Assembly (NCBI RefSeq): GCF_009865135.1
Contig: NZ_WWGH01000001.1
Location: 4,092,001-4,156,000 of the forward strand
Source of the DNA: Streptomyces sp. SID8374
GTDB taxonomy: Bacteria > Actinomycetota > Actinomycetes > Streptomycetales > Streptomycetaceae
Direction: 5' to 3'
DNA: 64,000 bases
The translations under genes and the position numbers were made by a program. Positions 8,726 through 16,549 of the stretch are shown piece by piece. The notes beneath the pieces were generated by a model. That model did no database searches and was not told the origin of the DNA. It saw nothing but the letters and a program-made list of their open reading frames with translations. Position 1 is the stretch's first letter. Each line of letters opens with the position of its first letter.

Positions 8726-10078
8726 GTGACCGAGACCCAGACGAAGACCAGTAGCCCGGAGTTCCGGGCAGCCGAAGGCGCGATGGAAGGCCTCCGGGAA
8801 GACCTCTTCCGCCATGTGTTCGCCTACCGCCCGCTGCCGCCCCTCTCGCCGGAGGGCCGGTTCATACGCCGCCTGCCCGAGGGGCTGCGGCGGCTCGTCG
8901 TCTGGACCCCGCACGCCCTGGTGCTGGGCGCCGCCCTGATCGTGCTGATGGCGGGGCTCTCCAACTGGCACTTCCGGTTCCTCATGGGCTTCGTGCCCGC
9001 GATCGCGGTCGCGATGACCCTGGTCAGGCCGGTCGCCGCGTTCTGGGGGTCGATGGCCGCGGCGGTCTTCTGCGCGGTCCTGGGCAGCGACGGGCTGTGG
9101 GGGCCCAGCGCCTTCATCGCGCAGGTCGTGGTCATGGTGATCGTGGCGGCCAGGACCCGGCCGCGTACGGGAGCCTGGATGTGGCTGCTGACCCTGCTGT
9201 TCGGACTGCTGCTGGAGGGCGGGGACCCGTCCGCCACCGCGCCCATGGCCGTCCTCTCCGCCTTCGCGCTGCTCGTCGTCGCCATGGTCCAGGTCCGGCG
9301 CGACGCCGCGCAGGAGGTCCGCGAGGCCGAGCGCGAGGTCACCGTGCAGCGCACCGTCACCGCCGTGGAGCGCGACCGGCGCACGCTGCTGGAGGAGCGC
9401 ACCACCATCGCCCGCGAGCTGCACGACGTGGTCGCCCACCACATGTCGGTCGTCGCGATCCAGGCGGAGGCCGCCCCCTACCGGGTGGAGAACCCGCCGC
9501 CCGAGCTGGAGCAGGCCTTCGTCACCATCCGGGAGAACGCGGTGGCCGCGCTCACCGAGCTGCGCCGCGTCCTCGGTGTCGTACGGGCGGAGGACTACGA
9601 GGCCCCGGACGCCCCGCAGCCGACCCTCGCCGTCCTCGACGGGCTCCTCGACAACGTCCGCGAGACCGGCCTGGAGACGGAGAAGGTGGTCACCGGGGCC
9701 GTCCGCGAGCTGCCCCAGGGCGTGGAGCTGTCGGCGTACCGGATCATCCAGGAGGCCCTGAGCAACACCCTGCGGCACGCGCCGGGCGCCACCGCCCGGG
9801 TCGAGATCGCCTACGTGCTCGGCGGGCTCGGGCTGCGGATCGTCAACGGGCCCCCGAGGGGGCTGGTCAAGCCGTCGCCGGGGGCCGGGCACGGGATCAC
9901 CGGGATGCGGGAGCGGGTCGCGATGCTGAACGGCGAGATGACGGCGGCGACGACGGAGGACGGCGGGTACGAGGTCGCGGTGTTCCTGCCCGTACCGCCG
10001 GCGGAGAGCGAGCCGGACGAGCCGGCCGCCGCGCCGGGCGCCGGCCTCGTCCCGTACACGAAGGCGGACGGGGCATGA
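8726..10078 (+). CDS. Two-component sensor histidine kinase, NarL/DesK type
   Basis: Membrane sensor kinase, 450 residues. Residues about 60-195 contain several hydrophobic helices with no large extracellular loop, so the signal is probably sensed in or at the membrane. A short coiled region follows, then the HisKA_3 dimerisation domain with the phospho-acceptor His233 in RELHDVVAHHMS, and a HATPase domain with the N box QEALSNTLRHAPG and the GHGITGMRERV G-box. The C-terminal tail is Pro/Ala rich. The stop overlaps the start of the response regulator (ATGA), so the pair is translationally coupled. Confidence 0.92.
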   Translation: MTETQTKTSSPEFRAAEGAMEGLREDLFRHVFAYRPLPPLSPEGRFIRRLPEGLRRLVVWTPHALVLGAALIVLMAGLSNWHFRFLMGFVPAIAVAMTLVRPVAAFWGSMAAAVFCAVLGSDGLWGPSAFIAQVVVMVIVAARTRPRTGAWMWLLTLLFGLLLEGGDPSATAPMAVLSAFALLVVAMVQVRRDAAQEVREAEREVTVQRTVTAVERDRRTLLEERTTIARELHDVVAHHMSVVAIQAEAAPYRVENPPPELEQAFVTIRENAVAALTELRRVLGVVRAEDYEAPDAPQPTLAVLDGLLDNVRETGLETEKVVTGAVRELPQGVELSAYRIIQEALSNTLRHAPGATARVEIAYVLGGLGLRIVNGPPRGLVKPSPGAGHGITGMRERVAMLNGEMTAATTEDGGYEVAVFLPVPPAESEPDEPAAAPGAGLVPYTKADGA

Positions 10079-10737
10079 GCGACATCCGCGTCCTGATCGT
10101 GGACGACCAGATGATGGTCCGCGAGGGCTTCTCCGTCCTGCTCAACGCCATGCCGGGCATCACCGTCGTGGGGGAGGCGGTGGACGGCCGGGACGCCGTC
10201 GACAAGGTCGCCGCCCTCTTCCCGGACGTCGTCCTGATGGACATCCGGATGCCGGGGATGAACGGGATCGACGCCACCCGCGAGATCGTCGCGCAGGCCG
10301 TGGACGCCAAGGTGCTGGTCCTGACCACCTTCGACCTGGACGAGTACGTGTACCAGGCGCTGCGGGCCGGGGCCTCGGGCTTCCTCCTCAAGGACGCCTC
10401 GGCCCGGCAGCTCGCGGACGGTGTACGGGTGGTGGCCTCGGGCGAGGCGCTGCTCGCGCCGACCGTGACCCGGCGGCTGATCACCGAGTTCTCCAAGCTC
10501 GCGGAGGCCCCGAGACCGCCCGCCCTCGCCCGGGTCGGGGACCTCACCGAGCGCGAGACGGAGGTGCTGGTCCTGATCGCGCAGGGGCTCTCCAACGCGG
10601 AGATCGCCTCGCACCTGATCGTCGCCGAGTCCACGATCAAGACGCATGTGAGCCGGATCCTGGTGAAGCTGGGGCTGCGCGACCGGACGCAGGCGGCGGT
10701 GTTCGCGTACGAGGCGAGGCTGGTCACGCCGGGGTAG
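10075..10737 (+). CDS. Response regulator, NarL/LuxR family
   Basis: Partner of the preceding histidine kinase, 220 residues. The receiver domain begins IRVLIVDDQMMVREGF, has its phosphorylation site at Asp56 in VLMDIRMPG, and the conserved Thr and Lys in LTTFDLDEYVYQALRAGASGFLLKD. The LuxR-type helix-turn-helix is at the C-terminus (LTERETEVLVLIAQGLSNAEIASHL). The start at 10075 overlaps the kinase stop by 4 bp. The P450 gene 60 bp downstream could be a target or just a neighbour. Confidence 0.94.
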   Translation: MSDIRVLIVDDQMMVREGFSVLLNAMPGITVVGEAVDGRDAVDKVAALFPDVVLMDIRMPGMNGIDATREIVAQAVDAKVLVLTTFDLDEYVYQALRAGASGFLLKDASARQLADGVRVVASGEALLAPTVTRRLITEFSKLAEAPRPPALARVGDLTERETEVLVLIAQGLSNAEIASHLIVAESTIKTHVSRILVKLGLRDRTQAAVFAYEARLVTPG

Positions 10738-10796
10738 CGCGGCGGGGATGTGTGCGGGCCCCTTGCGGTGGTGGCGGGCGCGGGTAGCGTCGGGTC

Positions 10797-12002
10797 ATGC
10801 ACGTGTCCTTCGACCCCTGGTCGCCCGCGTTCGTCGCCGATCCCTACCCCGCCTACGCCGCCCTGCGCGCCGCCGGCCGCGCGCACTGGTTCGAGCCGAC
10901 CGGGCAGTGGCTGATCCCGCACCACTCCGACGTATCGGCCCTGCTGCGGGACCGGCGCCTGGGCCGTACGTATCTGCACCGCTTCACCCACGAGGAGTTC
11001 GGCCGCACCCCGCCGCCCGCCGCGCACGAGCCTTTCACCACGCTCAACGGGCAGGGGCTGCTGGACCTGGAGGCCCCCGACCACCCCCGCATCCGGCGGC
11101 TCGTCTCCAAGGCGTTCACCCCGCGTACGGTCGAGAACCTGGCCCCGACCGTACGGCGGCTGGCGGCCGGGCTGGTCGACGCGTTCGTGGCCGAGGGCGG
11201 CGGCGACCTGCTGGCGGAGGTGGCCGAACCGCTGCCGGTCGCCGTGATCGCGGAGATGCTGGGGGTGCCGGAGGCGGACCGGGGGCCGCTGCGGCCCTGG
11301 TCGGCGGCGATCTGCGGGATGTACGAGCTGAACCCGTCGGAGGAGACGGCGAAGGCGGCGGTCCGGGCGTCGGAGGAGTTCTCCGCCTATCTGCGCGGGC
11401 TCATCGCCGAGCGGCGCGCCGATCCCGGCGACGACCTGATCTCGGCGCTCATCGCCGCCCACGACGACGGGGAGCGGCTGACCGAGCAGGAGATGGTCTC
11501 CACCTGTGTGCTGCTGCTGAACGCGGGCCACGAGGCCACGGTGAACACCACGGTCAACGGGTGGCGGACCCTCTTCCACCACCCGGAGCAGCTGGCCGCG
11601 CTCCGGGCCGCCCCGGCCTCGCTGCCGACGGCCGTGGAGGAACTCCTGCGCTACGACACCCCGTTGCAGCTCTTCGAGCGGTGGGTGCTGGACGACATCG
11701 AGGTCGACGGGCAGGTGATCCGGCGCGGGGCGGAGGTGGCGCTGCTGTTCGGCTCGGCCAACCGGGATCCGGAGCGGTTCGCGGACCCGGAGAGGCTGGA
11801 TCTGACCCGCGCCGACAACCCGCACGTTTCGCTCGGTGCGGGCATCCACTACTGCCTGGGCGCGCCGCTTGCCCGGCTCGAACTGGCCTCGTCCTTCGGG
11901 GAGTTGCTGCGGAAGGCGCCCGCGATGCGGATGGTGGCGGAGCCGGAGTGGCAGCCGGGGTTCGTGATCCGGGGGCTGAAGGAGCTGGTGGTGGAGGTGT
12001 AG
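10797..12002 (+). CDS. Cytochrome P450
   Basis: Soluble bacterial class I cytochrome P450, 401 residues. The haem-binding loop HVSLGAGIHYCLGAPLARLEL contains the thiolate ligand Cys353; the I-helix oxygen-activation motif is LLLNAGHEATVN, where the usual AGxxT reads AGHEAT; the ExxR pair is in AVEELLRYD. No ferredoxin or ferredoxin reductase gene is next to it. There is little ribosome-site signal before the ATG, so translation may be leaderless or weak. The substrate is unknown. A REP-like repeat begins 10 bp after the stop. Confidence 0.93.
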   Translation: MHVSFDPWSPAFVADPYPAYAALRAAGRAHWFEPTGQWLIPHHSDVSALLRDRRLGRTYLHRFTHEEFGRTPPPAAHEPFTTLNGQGLLDLEAPDHPRIRRLVSKAFTPRTVENLAPTVRRLAAGLVDAFVAEGGGDLLAEVAEPLPVAVIAEMLGVPEADRGPLRPWSAAICGMYELNPSEETAKAAVRASEEFSAYLRGLIAERRADPGDDLISALIAAHDDGERLTEQEMVSTCVLLLNAGHEATVNTTVNGWRTLFHHPEQLAALRAAPASLPTAVEELLRYDTPLQLFERWVLDDIEVDGQVIRRGAEVALLFGSANRDPERFADPERLDLTRADNPHVSLGAGIHYCLGAPLARLELASSFGELLRKAPAMRMVAEPEWQPGFVIRGLKELVVEV

Positions 12003-12011
12003 GCGTCGTCG

Positions 12012-12035
12012 GCGCTCCTCGAACGCCGGAGGGGC
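12012..12035. repeat. REP-like palindromic repeat
   Basis: Inverse copy of the CCTCCGGCGTTCGAGGAGC-type element, lying between the P450 gene and the convergent DUF1876 gene. No other feature is visible in this gap. Confidence 0.55.
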
Positions 12036-12070
12036 CGGATCTGCTCGCCCGGCAGGGGCTGAAGTACGCC

Positions 12071-12358
12071 CTACGTCAACGGGTACGACGACCTGCCCGA
12101 CGCCTCGTCTATCTCCTCGTGGGCCTTCGTCAGCAGCTTCATCGCCAGCTCGTTCAACGCGCGTGCTCCCGCGATCTCCTCGCCCACCCGCTGCTGGTCC
12201 TCGTCCGAGGGGTGGCGGCTGGCGTAGCCGTGGGCGCGTACCTCGGTTCCGTCGGAGAGACGGACGAGGGCCGCCGCGCGGGTGCGGTGCGAGTCCTCCT
12301 CGAATTCGAGGTCGATGTGCCAGCCGACAGCGACTCGGGGCATGGTGGTGCTGGTCAT
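12071..12358 (-). CDS. DUF1876 family small protein
   Basis: 95-residue soluble protein with the DUF1876 pattern: VGWHIDLEFEEDSHRTRAAALVRLSDGTEVRAHGYASRHPSD followed by a helical C-terminus (ALNELAMKLLTKAHEEIDEA). The fold of this family resembles a double-stranded-RNA-binding domain; its role is not known. The ATG at 12358 has GGAGGTGA 5 bp upstream; the reading frame is open farther upstream but without a ribosome site. It follows the diacylglycerol-kinase-like gene on the same strand after 62 bp, so they may share a transcript. Confidence 0.78.
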   Translation of the reverse strand: MTSTTMPRVAVGWHIDLEFEEDSHRTRAAALVRLSDGTEVRAHGYASRHPSDEDQQRVGEEIAGARALNELAMKLLTKAHEEIDEASGRSSYPLT

Positions 12359-12420
12359 GACGGTCACCTCCGCGGCCGATTCCCGTACGTATGCGCGTAC
12401 GTCTTTCCCTACGTACCCCT

Positions 12421-13296
12421 CTAGCGTCTCCCCGTCGTCCCGTCCGCGCTCGCCGGGAGCGGCAGCATCAGCCCCCAGGCGCCCGCCCGCACGGTCCACG
12501 TCCGGGTCCGGACCGGCCCCCCGGTCTGTATGCCGGCCCGGTAGCGGAAGTCCGCGCCGGAGACGGTGACGGCCTTGGCCTCCGCCGTGACCTCCTTGCC
12601 GTCCGAGGTGCGGACCACCACGTCGGCCAGGCCCCCGTCGCCCTGGGAGAGCACCGAGACGCCCCGCACGGGCGCGTCCAGGTCGCTCAGCAGCACCCCG
12701 TCCGCCTCGACCCGCAGCCGGTACGTCCCCGGGGGCGCGGTGGCTCCGCCGGGGGCCGCCGGGCGGACCAGGGACGTCATCAGGGAGCGGCAGGTGTCCC
12801 AGACGGCCGTGACCCCCGTGTGCGGGGCGTCGGCGAGCAGCGTGGGCGCGGGGATGCGCAGCCGGCCCAGCACCACGCCGTCGCTGTCGTCCACCAGCAG
12901 GTCCAGCCGCCGCACCGCCCCGTCCAGCGCCGTCCGCGCGGCCGCCACCGCGCCCCGGGGCACGCCCAGCGCATGGGCCACCTCCAGGGCGTGCGCGGCG
13001 CCCACGGGGATCAGGGAGAGGACGCCCGCGGCGAGCTCCCGCTCCCGGTGGAGGTGGGCCACGGCACGCAGCAGCGCGTGATCGTCGCCGACCACCACCG
13101 GGCGGCGCGCACCCCGCCGGGACAGGGCCCGGGCGAACTCCTCCGGGGTGTCCGGAAGGCAGATCTTGGCGTGCGAGCCGGCGCTCAGCACGTCCTTCGC
13201 GATACGGACGGACTCGCCGTCGGTCCGGCGGGCGACCGGGTCGATGACCACCAGAAGCTGGTCGCCGCCGTCGCCGGGGGGCTCTGCAGCCGACAC
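12421..13296 (-). CDS. Diacylglycerol-kinase-like lipid kinase family protein
   Basis: 291-residue protein resembling the DAGK/YegS/sphingosine kinase catalytic family: LLVVIDPVARRTDGESVRIAKDVL at the start (where the family has NPxSG), VVVGDDHALLRAVAHLH (instead of the GGDGT nucleotide motif), then LIPVGAAHALEVAHALGVPRG corresponding to the P-x-G-T-x-N-D-x-A-R loop. The key GGDGT and GTxND residues are degenerate, so kinase activity is doubtful and the protein could be a regulatory relative. The GTG at 13296 has GAGGAAGGA upstream. Its start region overlaps the probable purA promoter on the other strand. Confidence 0.65.
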   Translation of the reverse strand: MSAAEPPGDGGDQLLVVIDPVARRTDGESVRIAKDVLSAGSHAKICLPDTPEEFARALSRRGARRPVVVGDDHALLRAVAHLHRERELAAGVLSLIPVGAAHALEVAHALGVPRGAVAAARTALDGAVRRLDLLVDDSDGVVLGRLRIPAPTLLADAPHTGVTAVWDTCRSLMTSLVRPAAPGGATAPPGTYRLRVEADGVLLSDLDAPVRGVSVLSQGDGGLADVVVRTSDGKEVTAEAKAVTVSGADFRYRAGIQTGGPVRTRTWTVRAGAWGLMLPLPASADGTTGRR

Positions 13297-13319
13297 CTGG
13301 GTCCTTCCTCGGGTAGCAT
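13290..13319 (+). promoter_or_regulatory. Candidate purA promoter
   Basis: TAGCAT at 13314-13319 is a good -10 box for the vegetative sigma factor, and CCGACA at 13290-13295 is a weak -35 box, 18 bp away. Transcription would start near 13326, just before the hairpin at 13331-13358. Confidence 0.45.
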
Positions 13320-13330
13320 CTTGGTGCAAG

Positions 13331-13358
13331 AGCCCCTTGCGCTATTGCGCCAGGGGCT
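13331..13358 (+). promoter_or_regulatory. 5' leader hairpin of purA
   Basis: Stem of 12 bp with one mismatch (AGCCCCTTGCGC with GCGCCAGGGGCT) and a TATT loop, 125 bp before the purA start. It is GC-rich and lies immediately downstream of a probable promoter. It may be an attenuator, a transcript-stabilising hairpin, or an old terminator; no known riboswitch class is recognised. Confidence 0.5.
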
Positions 13359-13482
13359 TCGTCTATTCCGGGGCACCCGGTTCGACGGCTCAGGCTTTGC
13401 CGTACATCGTCGTGCGGCAGGTACGACCTTTACGTACGCCCCCTGACCTTGGACATGCCCCGCCCGGAAGGGGTGTACGCCT

Positions 13483-14766
13483 GTGCCCGCACTTGTGCTG
13501 CTCGGTGCTCAGTGGGGTGACGAGGGCAAGGGGAAGGCCACCGATCTCCTCGGTGGATCCGTGGACTATGTCGTGCGATACCAGGGCGGTAACAACGCCG
13601 GTCACACGGTCGTCGTGGGCGACCAGAAGTACGCACTGCATCTCCTCCCCTCCGGAATCCTGTCGCCGGGCTGTACCCCGGTCATCGGGAACGGTGTCGT
13701 GGTCGACCCGGCGGTCCTGCTCTCCGAGCTGAGCGGTCTGAACGAGCGAGGCGTCGACACGTCCAAGCTTCTGATCAGCGGCAACGCTCATTTGATCACT
13801 CCGTACAACGTCACGATCGACAAGGTGAGCGAGCGCTTCCTCGGGAAGCGCAAGATCGGTACGACGGGCCGGGGCATCGGCCCGACGTACGCCGACAAGA
13901 TCAACCGGGTGGGGATCCGCGTCCAGGACCTCTATGACGAGTCGATCCTGGAGCAGAAGGTCGAGGCGGCCCTGGAGCAGAAGAACCAGCTCCTGGCCAA
14001 GGTCTTCAACCGCCGGGCCATCGAGGCCGGCAAGGTCGTCGAGGACATGCTCCAGTACGCGGAGCAGATCAAGCCGTTCGTCGCCGACACGACCCTGATC
14101 CTGAACGATGCCATCGACGAGGGCAAGGTCGTCCTCTTCGAGGGTGGTCAGGGCACGCTCCTCGACGTCGACCACGGCACGTATCCCTTCGTCACCTCGT
14201 CGAACCCGACGGCGGGCGGCGCCTGCACCGGTGCCGGTGTCGGCCCGACGAAGATCAGCCGCGTCATCGGCATCCTCAAGGCCTATACGACGCGTGTCGG
14301 CGCCGGTCCGTTCCCGACGGAGCTGCACGACGAGGACGGCGAGGCGCTGCGGCGCATCGGCGGCGAGCGCGGTGTCACCACCGGCCGTGACCGCCGCTGC
14401 GGCTGGTTCGACGCCCCGATCGCGCGGTACGCGACCCGGGTCAACGGCCTGACCGACTTCTTCCTCACCAAGCTGGACGTGCTCACCGGCTGGGAGCAGA
14501 TCCCGGTCTGCGTGGCGTACGAGATCGACGGCAAGCGCGTCGAGGAGCTTCCGTACAACCAGACGGACTTCCACCACGCGAAGCCGATCTACGAGAACCT
14601 GCCGGGCTGGTCCGAGGACATCACCAAGGCCAAGGCCTTCGACGACCTGCCCAAGAACGCGAAGGCGTACGTGAAGGCGCTGGAGGAGATGTCGGGCGCC
14701 CCGATCTCCGCCATCGGCGTCGGCCCGGGCCGGACCGAGACGATCCAGATCAACTCGTTCCTGTAG
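13483..14766 (+). CDS. purA: Adenylosuccinate synthetase
   Basis: Cytosolic purine biosynthesis enzyme that joins IMP and aspartate using GTP to make adenylosuccinate, on the branch to AMP. 427 residues, normal length. The phosphate loop GDEGKGK is at residues 12-18 with the catalytic Asp13; NNAGHTVV, GTTGRGIGPTY, FEGGQGTLLDVDHGTYPFVTSSN and the KLDVLTG base-recognition motif follow. It starts at GTG 13483 with GGAAGGGG upstream. The long leader holds a hairpin, and a strong terminator hairpin lies 30 bp after the stop. Confidence 0.97.
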   Translation: MPALVLLGAQWGDEGKGKATDLLGGSVDYVVRYQGGNNAGHTVVVGDQKYALHLLPSGILSPGCTPVIGNGVVVDPAVLLSELSGLNERGVDTSKLLISGNAHLITPYNVTIDKVSERFLGKRKIGTTGRGIGPTYADKINRVGIRVQDLYDESILEQKVEAALEQKNQLLAKVFNRRAIEAGKVVEDMLQYAEQIKPFVADTTLILNDAIDEGKVVLFEGGQGTLLDVDHGTYPFVTSSNPTAGGACTGAGVGPTKISRVIGILKAYTTRVGAGPFPTELHDEDGEALRRIGGERGVTTGRDRRCGWFDAPIARYATRVNGLTDFFLTKLDVLTGWEQIPVCVAYEIDGKRVEELPYNQTDFHHAKPIYENLPGWSEDITKAKAFDDLPKNAKAYVKALEEMSGAPISAIGVGPGRTETIQINSFL

Positions 14767-14796
14767 GCAGCGCGGAGCGGTACGGCGGTACGCGCA

Positions 14797-14826
14797 GGGC
14801 CCCGGATCCTCATCGGTCCGGGGCCC
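14797..14826. terminator. Terminator after purA
   Basis: Perfect 10-bp GC stem (GGGCCCCGGA with TCCGGGGCCC) with a 10-nt loop between the convergent purA and PstS-like genes; probably works in both directions. Confidence 0.75.
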
Positions 14827-14847
14827 TTCCGCGTGGGCGGCCGCTCC

Positions 14848-16440
14848 TCAGTCCTCGCCGCAGACCCGCAGCCCCTTCGGGGTCGCGCACGGCAGGTGGC
14901 CGTGGATGTGGATGACGTCCTGGCCGCGCCCCCGGCTCAGATAGCCGAGGAAGCTGGAGGCGAGGGAGTCGGCGGGCGGGCGGCCGTAGGTGTAGGCGTA
15001 CTCGATCTCCCGGTACGGGTAGGGGCTGGTGCCGATCGTGTCGACGGACGGGTGGGCGCCGTCGATCGCGATGCGGTGGAGACCCTTCGGCTCGCTGCCG
15101 GCGCGCAGTTCGCTGTAGCCGAGGGCGCCGTCCAGCCGGGCGACGGTGGCCAGGACCTGGTCGGTGCCGTCGAGTTCGCAGCGGACGACCGGGGCGCGCG
15201 GGTCGTCCTTGGTGGCGCAGTCGCGGGAGGACTGGGCGGGTTCGTTGCGGTCCAGCACGCGGCGCTGGAACACCTCCCGGGTACCGGAGTTGGCGTCCCG
15301 GCTGACGAGCAGGATCTCCAGGTCCGGGCCGCCGAGCTCGCGCCAGTTGCGGATCTCGCCCGCGTAGATGCGCCGGATGTCGGCGAGGGCCAGGTCCCGC
15401 ACCGGCACCCGGTCGTTGACGACCAGGGAGAACAGCGACACGGCGACACGGGTCTCGCGCAGCTCCGGGTGGCCCGGCGGCTTCGGCCCGTCCGAGAGGG
15501 CCACCAGCGCCGGCGAGCCCGACTTCGCGGCCCGCGCGCCCTCGTCCGCCAGCTCGCGGATGCCGGAGTTGCTGCCGTGCGGGTCCACCTCGATCCGGGA
15601 GCCCTCGCACTCCTTCATGTACGTCGCGGCCAACTCCCGTACGACGGGGGCGAAGGCGGTCGATCCGGTCACCCGGAGTTCGCCGCGCGCGCAGTCCAGC
15701 GGCGGCGGGGTGTCGTCCCGGACCAGGATGATCGCGGCGAGCACGACGACGCAGACGGTCAGCGTCACGGTGATGAGCCGGGCGGCCCGGCCGAACAGCG
15801 GCGGCTTGTCGTCGGGGCGGGCGGCGCGGTTGACCATCACCTCACCGTCCCGGATGCCGCCGGTGATCCGGATCGCGCTGCCGACGTCCGCGCCGGTCAG
15901 CAGCACCAGCAGCTTGAAGTGCTCGCCCCGGTTCAGCGGGACGCGGGGCAGCCGGATCAGCGATCCGGTGTGCCGCATCCCGGCGGCCGGGGTGAAGTGC
16001 TCCATCAGGTGGACGGCGCCGGGGGGCTGGGTGACCGCTATGCCGCGCACCGTGCGCCTGGTGAACTCGACGGTCAGGCCGTGCAGTTCACGGCCGGTGT
16101 AGTCGCTGTCGACGATGGACTGCGAGCCGTCGTTCTCGATGCGCAGCAGGACGAGCGTGGCGTCCGACATGTCGGGGGTCTGGTTGAAGAGCCCGAGGCG
16201 TACGTTGGCCCGGCCCTGGCTCACATCGCTGCCGATGGGCGTGTCCATCTGGACGCGGTAGCCGATGCGTTTGCGGCGGGGCACCCGGCGCTCGTACCAG
16301 AGCACGCCGATCGAGGCGAGAACGCCCAGCGCGGCGGTGAGGACCGCCACCACGTTCTCGGCGCTGAACCACTCCACGGCTGCCCCCGGTCCCCGTGCTC
16401 GCGCGCCCGGCCCCCGTGCCCGCGCGTCGGTGCGAGTCAC
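14848..16440 (-). CDS. Membrane-anchored PstS-like substrate-binding protein
   Basis: 530-residue protein with two hydrophobic segments, about residues 29-47 and 229-248, enclosing a region of unknown beta-rich type (about 50-215), followed by a PBP-like domain from about residue 258. That domain has ELRVTGSTAFAPVVRELAATY, GSNSGIRELADEGA and LLVSRDANSGTREVFQRRV, the phosphate-binding signatures of PstS-type proteins, and several Cys residues. No permease genes are adjacent, so it may be a sensor or scavenger rather than part of an ABC importer. The start is uncertain: GTG 16440 has no ribosome site, and GTG 16377 (residue 22) with GGGGG upstream is a plausible alternative. Confidence 0.75.
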   Translation of the reverse strand: MTRTDARARGPGARARGPGAAVEWFSAENVVAVLTAALGVLASIGVLWYERRVPRRKRIGYRVQMDTPIGSDVSQGRANVRLGLFNQTPDMSDATLVLLRIENDGSQSIVDSDYTGRELHGLTVEFTRRTVRGIAVTQPPGAVHLMEHFTPAAGMRHTGSLIRLPRVPLNRGEHFKLLVLLTGADVGSAIRITGGIRDGEVMVNRAARPDDKPPLFGRAARLITVTLTVCVVVLAAIILVRDDTPPPLDCARGELRVTGSTAFAPVVRELAATYMKECEGSRIEVDPHGSNSGIRELADEGARAAKSGSPALVALSDGPKPPGHPELRETRVAVSLFSLVVNDRVPVRDLALADIRRIYAGEIRNWRELGGPDLEILLVSRDANSGTREVFQRRVLDRNEPAQSSRDCATKDDPRAPVVRCELDGTDQVLATVARLDGALGYSELRAGSEPKGLHRIAIDGAHPSVDTIGTSPYPYREIEYAYTYGRPPADSLASSFLGYLSRGRGQDVIHIHGHLPCATPKGLRVCGED

Positions 16441-16549
16441 CGTAGGCGGGCGGGGAGGGGAGCGGGAGGGGCGGGAGCCGAGTGACGGCCGTTGTTCTCC
16501 CGTTGTTCAGACGGTGGTTGAGCCTGTCGCGCGGCCTCCCGGTGAATCG

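Noticed and set aside
13331..13358. Riboswitch upstream of purA
   Set aside because: The hairpin is simple, without the conserved cores of purine or other known riboswitch classes.
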